Both the position numbers and the translations under genes were made by a program. A DNA stretch of 64,000 bases from the NCBI GenBank assembly GCA_049511335.1, contig JBEKYD010000005.1, forward strand, positions 3,069 through 67,068, given 5' to 3'. This DNA is from JBEKYD01 sp049511335 (GTDB lineage Bacteria > Acidobacteriota > Terriglobia > Bryobacterales > Bryobacteraceae). The notes beneath the pieces are model-generated. The model was given only the letters and a program-made list of their open reading frames with translations, did not search any database and had not been told where the DNA came from. The first letter of the stretch is position 1, and the number at the start of each line of letters is the position of its first letter. Below, in pieces: positions 1-8,039 of the stretch.

Positions 1-641
1 GATAGCGGCGAGGCAGCCGGCCGCAGCCGGCTCATGAGCATCCGCGCCGGCTTCAGGCTCCCGCGCAGAACGCGGAATTCGCTGGCCGCAAACACAAACC
101 GGTCGGCCAAGAGTTCTTGTTCGGTAAACGCCGGCTTGGCCACGCCATGGGACAGGTGGTATTTCGCTCCGGCAAAGACGTGGAACAACTCATGCGCCAC
201 AACCCGGCCCACCGCGCGGCCCAAGGCTCGGTCGCGATCGTTCGCCTCGGCGCCGATCAGGCCCTTCCGCAGAAAGTCGCGTATGCGGTCGCAGTCGATA
301 TCGGCATATGGAAGGACGATGCCATCGCCGACATGCGTAACGCCCAGCGGGCCCGAGGAATTGCGGTCGGCGGACAGGTTGGTGGCCCGGCAACTACCCT
401 TGAACGTAATGACCGCGAGTTGCGCCGCCATTTCGTCGCCGTGTGCGGCGCTCAGGGCTTTCCACTCGAACGGGAAGCCCACCGGCGACATGATCTTTTG
501 CACTTCCTCGCGGATGGCGTCGAACGCCGCGGGGGACGGATCGTGCTCGAACTGGGCGTAAAGGGCAACCGGAATGGCCGGCCTGGGCCCTTCCCGCGCG
601 GGCAACGCGGCCAGCGCGATCAAAGCCAGAAAATACTTCAT
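1..641 (-). CDS. exported HExxH putative metalloprotease, C-terminus beyond window edge
   Basis: The frame is open from an ATG at 641 to the window edge, so at least 213 codons are present and the end is missing. The product starts with a short basic residue and a hydrophobic stretch ending in ALPA, which looks like a signal peptide. Around residues 160-175 it has HELFHVFAGAKYH, an HExxH zinc-binding motif with a further His eight residues after the motif's last His. This suggests an extracytoplasmic zinc-dependent hydrolase. I do not recognise the family and cannot name a substrate. The opposite-strand frames here are shadows. The HExxH motif is seen directly; protease activity is inference. 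Confidence 0.75.
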   Translation of the reverse strand, partial: MKYFLALIALAALPAREGPRPAIPVALYAQFEHDPSPAAFDAIREEVQKIMSPVGFPFEWKALSAAHGDEMAAQLAVITFKGSCRATNLSADRNSSGPLGVTHVGDGIVLPYADIDCDRIRDFLRKGLIGAEANDRDRALGRAVGRVVAHELFHVFAGAKYHLSHGVAKPAFTEQELLADRFVFAASEFRVLRGSLKPARMLMSRLRPAASPL

Positions 642-668
642 GGTATTTTCAGCTACTTTTATCTTAAA

Positions 669-794
669 TCAATTTGATCGAGGCCGATCCGAAAAAAGAG
701 CCGCTACCGTAAGTAAGCACCGCTCCAACTGTTCTTCGGCATACAGGGTCAGACAATCGTTGTCGAATCCCTGCTCATCGACGAAGTCGATCAT
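669..794 (-). CDS. possible 41-aa small ORF downstream of the YbaK gene
   Basis: An ATG at 794 follows AAGGA at a 4-5 nt spacing and opens a 41-codon frame rich in acidic residues (MIDFVDEQGFDNDC at the start). It lies 25 bp beyond the stop of the upstream ybaK-like gene on the same strand, as a coupled small gene would. The composition looks protein-like rather than random, but nothing in it is recognisable. It could also be the out-of-frame former C-terminus of the upstream gene. Confidence 0.3.
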   Translation of the reverse strand: MIDFVDEQGFDNDCLTLYAEEQLERCLLTVAALFSDRPRSN

Positions 795-819
795 CTTGTC
801 CTTAATCAGACCTTGCCGA

Positions 820-1308
820 TCACCAGCCGCGGGCTGGCTCCAGGTCGCGTACCAGGGAAACGAGCCGCGGCGAAGCCAGGCGCCGGAATTCCCCCATCCG
901 CATGTGAATCGTCTCCTGGTGCGACCCGGCATGAAACGCAATCGTGTCCTGGCCCGCTAAAGTAGTGTCCAGGTATACCGGCATCCCGTACAGGGGTCCG
1001 AGAGGGGGCATGGCGCCCACTTCGCAATCGGGGAAGAGCTTCACCAGTTCCGCCTCCGTGGCCAGCCGTGCTTGAGAGAGCTCCAACGCGGAACGAGCTT
1101 CATGCAGATCCACCAGCCGGTTGGCCGGAATGACGACGATGCGACCCGCGCCATCGCCGAAGATCACTACCGCTTTGGCAACCTCCCGTGGGGGCAGGTG
1201 CTCCGCGGCGGCCACCTCGCGGGCAGTGAAGGCCTGGGGATGAGTGGTAAGAGTAAACTCCGCGTGGTGGGAATCGAGGAAACTACGCAGTCGCTCCGAA
1301 AGCGGCAT
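820..1308 (-). CDS. YbaK/ProRS-associated (aminoacyl-tRNA deacylase) domain protein
   Basis: This 162-aa protein is one YbaK/ProX-type editing domain. Such domains hydrolyse mischarged aminoacyl-tRNA such as Ala- or Cys-tRNAPro. Family hallmarks are visible: the TTHPQAFTAREVA segment, the conserved Lys in EVAKAVVI near residue 46, the GxxxPPLG segment (GAMPPLGPLYG) near residues 98-108, and a late FHAGSHQETIHM segment. The length is typical for a stand-alone domain. It lies in tandem with the upstream-reading metalloprotease gene, with about 180 bp between them. The specific tRNA substrate cannot be read from sequence. Confidence 0.85.
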   Translation of the reverse strand: MPLSERLRSFLDSHHAEFTLTTHPQAFTAREVAAAEHLPPREVAKAVVIFGDGAGRIVVIPANRLVDLHEARSALELSQARLATEAELVKLFPDCEVGAMPPLGPLYGMPVYLDTTLAGQDTIAFHAGSHQETIHMRMGEFRRLASPRLVSLVRDLEPARGW

Positions 1309-1466
1309 AGGAACCTCCGCTGAAACGAATTATACGTCTAAATCGTGCCGCGAACCATCCCATAAATTCGATTCGGATCCTGAATATCCGAAATGCGTTC
1401 CGCGATGAACTCGGGAGACTCCAAGGCCGACGGGAGGTAGAATGGATTCCGTCACAGGAGCCGACC

Positions 1467-2051
1467 ATGGTGCTTGCGTCTCAGATGCGCGCGGGAATGG
1501 CGATTGTATTTGAAAATCAGACCTATCGCGTAGTCGCCGCGGAATACCACCCGGGCCAGGGCAAAATGGGCGGCGCCACGCACGCCCGCCTGCAAAATCT
1601 CGAAACGGGAACATTTCGCGAGCACAGTTTCCGCGCCGAACTGAAGCTTCAGGATCTTCCCGTCCAGAGGCAGAGCCTGGAGTTCCTTTACGCGGACGGC
1701 ACTCAACTTTGCTTGATGGATCCCGAAAACTACGAGCAAACGGAGATTGCGCGCACGGTGGTCGGCCCCCGCGCCGCTTTTCTGGAACCGGGAATGAAGC
1801 TGCCGGTGGATTTCGTCAATGGGCGGCCGGTGCACGTATTGTTTCCGGACATGATCGAGGTGAAGATCGCGGACACGGCGCCGGCGACGCACCAGCAGGC
1901 GGACAGCGCGTTCAAGCCGGCCAAACTCGCCAACGGCGTCGAGATCATGGTGCCGCAATTCATCAAGGCGGGAGACCTGATCCGCCTCGACCTGGAGACG
2001 ATGAAGTATATGGATCGGGCCCGGCCGGACGCCAAGGCGAAGAACGGGTGA
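1467..2051 (+). CDS. efp: elongation factor P (extended, unusual modification loop)
   Basis: This 194-aa protein has the three beta-barrel domains of EF-P, which rescues ribosomes stalled on polyproline. The N-terminal KOW-like domain (AGMAIVFENQTYRVV), the EF-P central domain (FLYADGTQLCLMD) and a C-terminal OB domain (KLANGVEIMVPQFIKAGDLIRLD) are in order. The domain I loop that usually reads PGKGxA reads PGQGKMGGATHAR, so Gln sits where the modified Lys is expected and a Lys lies two residues later. A CAGGAG motif 8 nt upstream supports the ATG. No epmA/epmB or deoxyhypusine-type modification gene is nearby. Confidence 0.93.
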   Translation: MVLASQMRAGMAIVFENQTYRVVAAEYHPGQGKMGGATHARLQNLETGTFREHSFRAELKLQDLPVQRQSLEFLYADGTQLCLMDPENYEQTEIARTVVGPRAAFLEPGMKLPVDFVNGRPVHVLFPDMIEVKIADTAPATHQQADSAFKPAKLANGVEIMVPQFIKAGDLIRLDLETMKYMDRARPDAKAKNG

Positions 2052-2102
2052 GGGTGTTGGACTGACCGCAACGCGGCTAATGAAACCGGTCGAACGCCGC
2101 CG

Positions 2103-2397
2103 CTACTGGACGATCCCGCCGCCGGCATGGGGTTCGAGTCGGATTTCTCCGAAAGCCGCTTCATATTGGGTTACATTTTGCTGCAGGACGCTGAGCAGCG
2201 CCTTGGCCTGTTGCGGGCTTACGTAGATCCCCTGAAAGTTGTGGATGGCGACGTTGTCGGCGGCGGTTTGGTTTACCCTCCCAAACAGCAGCAGGAAATC
2301 CCACAGGTTGACCCGCACTTGCACGCTGTTGGCATAATTCTCCCGGTATTCGGGCGTATTGATCAATTGGATCTTGGTTGGAACGGGCGGAGTCATG
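2103..2397 (-). CDS. DUF3467 family small protein
   Basis: The protein (about 97 aa from the inner ATG, 105 aa from the ATG at 2420) matches the DUF3467 pattern. It has an early YANSVQVRVNLWDFLLLFG strand, a central hydrophobic segment, and a late YVSPQQAKALLSVLQQNVTQYE helix. Members are small proteins of unknown function in many phyla, often near stress or regulatory genes. I favour the inner start at 2397 because the family begins close to the TPPVPTKIQL segment, but neither start has a clear Shine-Dalgarno. It converges with efp and has 52 bp between stops. Confidence 0.75.
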
Positions 2398-2495
2398 GTT
2401 TTCAGCGTAGCACCCGGCACATGGTTTAAGAATCTTTACGAAATCGTAAGAACTCCGGCCGCGGCCGAAGCGTCCGATGAATTGAGGAAAAGGCG

Positions 2496-2684
2496 ATGCA
2501 AAAGCCAATCGCGATCGAAACCAGAGTTACGGGGCGGGTCCACTGCCCGATCTGCACCCATACCGTGCCGGCTGAAATTGTCCTGAAGGGCAAGCACATC
2601 CGGATTGTCGCCGGGCAGAAGTGCGGACGCTGCCGTTCGTCGCTGGACGTGGGTCTTATCGTACAGATTCCGGAAGCCGCGTAA
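2496..2684 (+). CDS. small CxxC zinc-ribbon protein (62 aa)
   Basis: This 62-aa protein carries two CxxC knuckles, CPIC at residues 17-20 and CGRC at 43-46, in the layout of a single zinc ribbon. The ATG is preceded by GAGGAAAAGGCG, a strong ribosome binding site. No catalytic domain is present. It may bind nucleic acid or a partner protein, but no named family is recognised. A second small CxxC protein follows 94 bp downstream on the same strand. Confidence 0.7.
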   Translation: MQKPIAIETRVTGRVHCPICTHTVPAEIVLKGKHIRIVAGQKCGRCRSSLDVGLIVQIPEAA

Positions 2685-2717
2685 GAGGCCTAGTACCGAC
2701 ACTCCGGAAATATAGGG

Positions 2718-2746
2718 TTGTGACCGGGCTGGCTTTTTGCGATAGT
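2718..2746 (+). promoter_or_regulatory. sigma70-like promoter for the zinc-ribbon gene at 2779
   Basis: TTGTGA at 2718-2723 and GATAGT at 2741-2746 are separated by exactly 17 bp, and a start codon lies 32 bp downstream. This is a sequence match only. Confidence 0.45.
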
Positions 2747-2778
2747 GTTATCAGGCTGAAACAAAGGCTGGCGGCGCC

Positions 2779-3006
2779 ATGAAACGCAAACTGCAACCCA
2801 AGCCGGAGACCATCGTACCAGCGGAGATTCTGGAACTTGCCCAACCGGCTACCGGCGATTTGATCGGTAAAGTTAAGGCCGGAAAGTGCTCCGTATGCGG
2901 TGGTGAGACCACCGCGGGCTCAGGTGAAGCCCTGTGTTGGGTGTGCCGGCGGCTCAAGATCAGCGCGTGGCGGGATACCGAACAGCAGTTGCCCATCCAG
3001 GAATAG
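2779..3006 (+). CDS. small zinc-ribbon protein (75 aa)
   Basis: This 75-aa protein has CSVCGG near residue 37 and CWVC near residue 53, the two knuckles of a zinc ribbon, followed by a basic segment (RRLKISAWRD). The upstream half is charged and Pro-containing. It resembles short regulators or RNA-binding zinc-ribbon proteins, but I do not recognise a family. It has its own promoter candidate and stands convergent to the ABC-F gene, 27 bp away. Confidence 0.65.
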   Translation: MKRKLQPKPETIVPAEILELAQPATGDLIGKVKAGKCSVCGGETTAGSGEALCWVCRRLKISAWRDTEQQLPIQE

Positions 3007-3033
3007 CGATACCCTTGGTTCCCGATTCCGCGC

Positions 3034-4965
3034 TCACGAATTGGCTTCAATTTCGTGCGCCACGTCTTCCCATTCCTGCATTAGCCCCTCGAGCCGCGCG
3101 CGACGAGCGTCCAAGAGCCCCGCAATGCGTTGCGTCTCCTCCGCGTTAACGAAATTCCCCAAAGCCAGCTCGTGATCCTGAATTTCTGCTTCCAGGCGGG
3201 CGACCTCTTCCTCAATCTCGCGCCGCCGCTGTTCCATTTTTCGAATTTTGATCGGGTTGACGCGCCGCTCGGGTTCCTTCGGCTGCGGCGGCTCGGCGGC
3301 GGAAACCGTTCCGACCGCGAAGACCGGCCCGGCTTCCGGCTCGGCTGGGGCCATCGAGCCTCCGCCGCTCTTGCGCCATTGGTAATCCTCGTAATTGCCG
3401 GGGTAGACGGTGACGCGGCCGTCTTCCACTTCGAACACCCGGGTGGCGAGCTTATCGATGAAATAGCGATCGTGGGAAACAAATACCACCGTGCCGGAGA
3501 ATTGCTCGAGCGCGCCCAGCAGAACGTCCTTGGCCTGCATATCCAGGTGATTGGTGGGCTCATCCAGGAGTAGAAAATTGGATGGCATCAGGAGCATTCG
3601 CGCCAGCGCATAGCGGTTTCGCTCGCCGCCCGAAAGCACGCGAACGGTCTTGAACACGTCGTCCTCGGAAAAGAGGAACGACCCCAGGACGGTTCGCAGC
3701 TCGGTATTGGTGGCGCGCGGCGCGACGCTCGCGAGGTCGTCCAGGAGACGCGCGTCGGCATCGAGCTCCTTGTATTGATCCTGGGCGAAGTAATCGGGCT
3801 GGACATTGTGCCCCAACACGTATTCTCCGCTCGAGAGCGGCTCGGTCCCGGCCAGCAGTTTGATCAGGGTGGACTTGCCCGCGCCGTTCACGCCCACCAG
3901 CGCGATCCGGTCGCCGCGCTCGATCAGAAAGTCGACCTCGCCGAAGACCCGATGGCCGCCGTAGCTTTTGGCGACCTGCTTGAATTCGGCCACCACGCGT
4001 CCGCTTGGATTCGGTTGCGGGAAACGGAAACGGATAGCTTTTTCCTGGGGCGGCAACTCGATGCGCTCGATGCGTTCGAGCTCCTTGATGCGGCTCTGCA
4101 CCTGCTTGGCCTTGGTGGCCTGGTAGCGAAAGCGGTTGATGAAGGCTTCCAACTGGCGGATGCGATCCTGCTGGTTGTCGTAGGCAGACTGAAGCTGCGC
4201 CCGCCGCTCGGTTTTCTGTTGTTCGTAACGCGTGTATCCGCCGGTGTAGAAATGCAGGTTCTTGTTCCAAAGCTCCACGATCCGGCGCACCGTGACATCC
4301 AGAAAATAGCGGTCGTGCGAGACCAGCACGAAAGCGTTCGGGTAATTCGACAGATAATCCTCGAGCCAGTTGCGCGCTTCCAGGTCGAGGTGATTGGTAG
4401 GCTCGTCGAGCAGCAGCAGGTTGGGCTTTTCGAGCAGCAGTTTGGCCAGGGCGATACGCATCTGCCAGCCGCCGGAGAATTCCTCGGTACTGCGTTTCCA
4501 ATCGCGCTCCGGAAATCCCAAGCCGCTCAACACCGCGCCCACCTGGGCTTCCACCGAATATCCGTCGCGCGCCCGAAACTCGCTTTCGGCGCGGTGGAAG
4601 CGATCCGCCACCTGCTGGTATTCGGCCGATGCGGGGTCGATCTCGCCCATCCGCCGCGCCAGCTCTTCCTGTTCCAGCTCGAGCGCCCGCAGATCGGCGA
4701 AAACCGTCATGCATTCGGCGAAGACGGTTCGGCCGGAAAGCGACAATCCTTCCTGCGGCAGGTACCCGATGGAGATGCCTTTTTGCGCCGAAACGGACCC
4801 GGAGTCGAGACCCTCCAGCCCTGCCAACACCTTCAGCAGCGAGGACTTACCAGTCCCGTTGGCGCCCACGATGCCGACCTTCTCATTGGGCGTCACCAGC
4901 CAGGAGACGTTGTCAAAAAGAACCTTGGGCCCATACCGCTTGCCCGCCGCGGAAAGTTGGATCAT
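3034..4965 (-). CDS. ABC-F family ATP-binding protein
   Basis: This 643-aa soluble protein has two ABC cassettes and no membrane segment, which defines ABC-F. These proteins act on ribosomes, in translation rescue or antibiotic protection. Cassette 1 has Walker A GANGTGKSS near residue 36, signature FSGGW and Walker B LLLLDEPTNHLD. Cassette 2 has GVNGAGKST near 361, LSGGE and LLLDEPTNHLD. The linker between cassettes is the charged helical P-site tRNA interaction motif region. The last ~80 residues (RRREIEEEVARLEAEI...) form a C-terminal coiled coil as in Uup/YdiF relatives. The exact subfamily is not determined. Confidence 0.93.
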   Translation of the reverse strand: MIQLSAAGKRYGPKVLFDNVSWLVTPNEKVGIVGANGTGKSSLLKVLAGLEGLDSGSVSAQKGISIGYLPQEGLSLSGRTVFAECMTVFADLRALELEQEELARRMGEIDPASAEYQQVADRFHRAESEFRARDGYSVEAQVGAVLSGLGFPERDWKRSTEEFSGGWQMRIALAKLLLEKPNLLLLDEPTNHLDLEARNWLEDYLSNYPNAFVLVSHDRYFLDVTVRRIVELWNKNLHFYTGGYTRYEQQKTERRAQLQSAYDNQQDRIRQLEAFINRFRYQATKAKQVQSRIKELERIERIELPPQEKAIRFRFPQPNPSGRVVAEFKQVAKSYGGHRVFGEVDFLIERGDRIALVGVNGAGKSTLIKLLAGTEPLSSGEYVLGHNVQPDYFAQDQYKELDADARLLDDLASVAPRATNTELRTVLGSFLFSEDDVFKTVRVLSGGERNRYALARMLLMPSNFLLLDEPTNHLDMQAKDVLLGALEQFSGTVVFVSHDRYFIDKLATRVFEVEDGRVTVYPGNYEDYQWRKSGGGSMAPAEPEAGPVFAVGTVSAAEPPQPKEPERRVNPIKIRKMEQRRREIEEEVARLEAEIQDHELALGNFVNAEETQRIAGLLDARRARLEGLMQEWEDVAHEIEANS

Positions 4966-5030
4966 GCAATGTGCCGGGGAATGAATGGAACCGGAAAGGC
5001 TATTGTACCGCCCGGCGTCGGCTGCTTTAG

Positions 5031-5240
5031 CTTATTGCCGCATACCTGAGACATCCGCAAAAGTTGTAGGGCGGACGCCCTCGTCCGCAGCCGGCCCCCG
5101 GCCGGCTCTTCGCCGGTATCGGAGCTTGATTCCTGTGGAGAAGTGCGGGACGAGGGCGTCCCGCGCGGACCAGGGCGTCCGCCCTACTAAACTAATGATG
5201 GCGTGCCGAATCCTGCGAAGGGTGTGTGGTATTCGTTCCC
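5031..5240. repeat. decayed copy of the 255-bp MITE-like inverted-repeat element
   Basis: The core at 5066-5187 begins GTAGGGCGGACGCCC and ends with its exact reverse complement. The core and both flanks match the element at 58461-58715: the left flank reads GAGACATCCGCA here and GAGACACCCGCA there, and the right flank has CTAAACTAATGATG in both. The outer terminal repeats are recognisable but eroded. It lies between two divergent genes, directly before the UPF0182 start. Confidence 0.8.
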
Positions 5241-5290
5241 GGCCATTGTTCGGCCCGCCACCCTCCCCGCCCGGTGCTACTCTCTTGGCT

Positions 5291-8026
5291 ATGCCCCGAT
5301 ACATAGAAGGTAAGCGCGGCAACGCGTTGCGTGTGGTGCTGATCTCGGCCGCGGTCGTGGTGGCGGTGCTGGCGTTGGCAGCCCGCTCAATCTCTTCCTA
5401 TGCCATCGAAATCGCGTGGTGGAAAGAACTAGGGCAGTTCGACACCTGGCTGGCCCTGCTCACCTACGGGGTTGCGCCGATCGCGGCCGCTACCCTGCTG
5501 GCGTTCGCGATTCTATGGGTGACGCATGCCCGGGCGCTCAAGTTCGCCGGCACCGGCCTCAGCGAGCACAAGCTGTACACCCGCATTTCCACGCTGGTGC
5601 TGCTCGGCCTGGCGTATCTGATCGCGGCCGCGGCCATCGATAACTGGACCGTCATCCGCTATGCGGGCGGGCGGGGGCTGGCGACCACTTCCGCCTGGCA
5701 CGATGCCGTTTTCGCCAAGCCGCTCTCGTTCTACCTTTTCAACCTGCCCTTCTACGACATGCTGCGCGGCTACGTGTTGGGGGTAGCGATCTTCACCATC
5801 GTTATTTATTGGCTGGCCGCGCGCGGCTGGCAGCTCCGCGGCAGTTTCCCCCTCACCCGCGAAAACCAGCAGATCGACCCCAACGTGTGGCGCCTGGAGG
5901 GCGGCCTGGAATCGGCCTTTTTGCGCGGCGCCGCCGTGGTGCTGCTGCTGTCGCTGGCGGTGAAGTTCTACCTGGGCCGCTACCAGATGGTGTACAACGA
6001 GCACGGCAGCTTCCTGGTAGGCGTGGACTGGGTGGACCAGAATGTCGGCATCCCGCTGCAGTGGCTGCTGATCGCGGCCAGCCTGGCGGCCGCCGTGCTG
6101 ATCTGGTTGCGGCGCTGGAAGCTGGCCGCCGCCATGGCCCTGGCGCTGGTGATCGAATTCCTGGTTCCGCGCGTGGTGGCGGGGCTCTACGTCGGGCCTA
6201 ACGAAATCTCGCTCGAACGCCCGTACATCCAAACCCACATCCACGCTACGCGCAGCGCGTTCGGCCTCGAGAAGCAGCTCCACGAAATCGAATTTCACGC
6301 CCGCCCGGACGCGCCCATCGACGTGGCGGCGAATAAAGCCACGCTCGATAACGTCCGCCTGTGGGACTGGCGCGCCTTTCACGACACCATCACCCAGATC
6401 CAGGCGCTGCGTCCCTATTACGCGTTCCACTCGCCGGACGTCGACCGCTACACGCTTGAAGGCCAGTACCGCCAGGTGCTCCTGGCCGCCCGCGAGCTCG
6501 ATATTAACCTGCTTCCCTCCGCCCGCTCGAGCTGGATCAATCCCGACCTGATTTACACCCACGGCTACGGCGTGGTGCTGGCGACGGCCAGCCAGATCAC
6601 ACCGGATGGTTTACCGGTGCTGCTGATCGAAGACGCACCCCCGCGCGTCCACACCCCCAGCCTGAAGCTCACCCGCCCCGAAATATACTATGGCGAAATC
6701 ACCCACGAGCCGGTGTTCGTCAACACGGCGCAGGAAGAATTCAACTATCCCTCCGGCAACGACAACGTGCGCACGCGCTACGAAGGCAAGGGCGGTTTTC
6801 CCATCTCCTCTTTCTTGATGCGCGCCGCCGCCGCCATCGACGAGGGCGAGCCGAATTTCCTGCTTACCGATTACTTCACTTCTTCCAGCCGCATGATGAT
6901 CCGGCGCAAGGTGCGTGACCGGCTTCAAACCCTGGCCGGCTTCCTCGAATGGGACCCGGACCCCTATCTGGTGATTACCGAATCCGGCCGCCTGGTATGG
7001 ATGATAGACGGCTATACCACCAGCGATGCGCACCCTAACTCGCGCGCCGTCGATGTGCCCGATGTCGGCCGCGTGAATTATATCCGCAACGCGGTGAAGG
7101 CCACGGTAGACGCTTACGACGGGGAAACTCGCCTCTACATATTCGACCCCGACGACCCCATTATCGGCGCCTACCGGCACCTCTTCCCGTCCCTCTTCCG
7201 CCCGGCTTCGGAAATGCCCGCGGATCTCCGCGCCCACGCCCGTTACCCGGAGACCCTGTTCCGCACGCAGGCCGAAATCTACCGCACCTATCACATGCTC
7301 GATCCGCAGTCCTTCTATAACAAGGAGGATCTCTGGGACATCGCCCGCAAGATGACCGGCCAGGCGGAAGGCGCCGAGACCGCTTCGCCCACCTACGTGG
7401 TGGCCACGTTGCCCGGCGAGAGCAAGGCGGAGTTTCTGCTTCTGGAACCTTTCACGCCGCGCAACAAAGACAACCTGATCGGCCTGATGGCTGCCCGTTG
7501 CGATGGCGCGCACCTGGGTGAGGTCGTGGTCTTGCAGCTTTCGAAACAGGAGCTCATCTTCGGCCCCATGCAGATCGCCGCCCGCATCAATCAGGAGCAG
7601 ACCATCTCGAAAGATCTGACGTTATGGAACCAGCAGGGGTCGCAAGTGCTGCGCGGCCAGACGCTGGTGCTGCCGGTCGGCGATACCTTTCTGTACGTCG
7701 ATCCTATTTATATCCAGGCCACCGAAGCCCGCATGCCGCAAATGAAGAAGATCGTGCTGGCCGTCGGCAATCGTCTGATCTACTGCGATACTTACGATGA
7801 GGCGCTGGCCGAATTGGCGGCCGGCTCGCCGCAACCGGCACCACAGACCGCCGCGCCCGGCGGCGCGGTGCCAGCAACCGCCGCCGCGCCTTCGACCCCC
7901 GCGGCCGATACCAAGCTGGCCCGCATTCGCGACCACCTCCGCCGCTACAACGAGCTAGCCGCGCAAGGCAAGTGGTCCGAAGCCGGCAAGGAACTCGAAG
8001 CCATCGAGGCCGAAGTCAAACAGTAG
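5291..8026 (+). CDS. UPF0182 family membrane protein
   Basis: The 911-aa protein (ATG at 5291) is a full-length UPF0182 member. These are large bacterial membrane proteins of unknown function found mainly in Actinobacteria, Cyanobacteria and Acidobacteria. About seven hydrophobic segments fill the first ~290 residues, followed by a long extracytoplasmic domain. Family-typical stretches include ITPDGLPVLLIEDAPP and FNYPSGNDNVRTRYEGKGG near the middle. The C-terminus has an Ala/Pro-rich linker and a short helical tail, LRRYNELAAQGKWSEAGKELE. Longer frames upstream run through the repeat element and are not likely coding. It is convergent with the M28 gene, 13 bp away. Confidence 0.9.
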   Translation: MPRYIEGKRGNALRVVLISAAVVVAVLALAARSISSYAIEIAWWKELGQFDTWLALLTYGVAPIAAATLLAFAILWVTHARALKFAGTGLSEHKLYTRISTLVLLGLAYLIAAAAIDNWTVIRYAGGRGLATTSAWHDAVFAKPLSFYLFNLPFYDMLRGYVLGVAIFTIVIYWLAARGWQLRGSFPLTRENQQIDPNVWRLEGGLESAFLRGAAVVLLLSLAVKFYLGRYQMVYNEHGSFLVGVDWVDQNVGIPLQWLLIAASLAAAVLIWLRRWKLAAAMALALVIEFLVPRVVAGLYVGPNEISLERPYIQTHIHATRSAFGLEKQLHEIEFHARPDAPIDVAANKATLDNVRLWDWRAFHDTITQIQALRPYYAFHSPDVDRYTLEGQYRQVLLAARELDINLLPSARSSWINPDLIYTHGYGVVLATASQITPDGLPVLLIEDAPPRVHTPSLKLTRPEIYYGEITHEPVFVNTAQEEFNYPSGNDNVRTRYEGKGGFPISSFLMRAAAAIDEGEPNFLLTDYFTSSSRMMIRRKVRDRLQTLAGFLEWDPDPYLVITESGRLVWMIDGYTTSDAHPNSRAVDVPDVGRVNYIRNAVKATVDAYDGETRLYIFDPDDPIIGAYRHLFPSLFRPASEMPADLRAHARYPETLFRTQAEIYRTYHMLDPQSFYNKEDLWDIARKMTGQAEGAETASPTYVVATLPGESKAEFLLLEPFTPRNKDNLIGLMAARCDGAHLGEVVVLQLSKQELIFGPMQIAARINQEQTISKDLTLWNQQGSQVLRGQTLVLPVGDTFLYVDPIYIQATEARMPQMKKIVLAVGNRLIYCDTYDEALAELAAGSPQPAPQTAAPGGAVPATAAAPSTPAADTKLARIRDHLRRYNELAAQGKWSEAGKELEAIEAEVKQ

Positions 8027-8039
8027 ACCGGGGGCAAGG

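Noticed and set aside
3775..5049. Long plus-strand frame of 424 codons
   Set aside because: It is the antisense shadow of the ABC-F gene, which has all family motifs.
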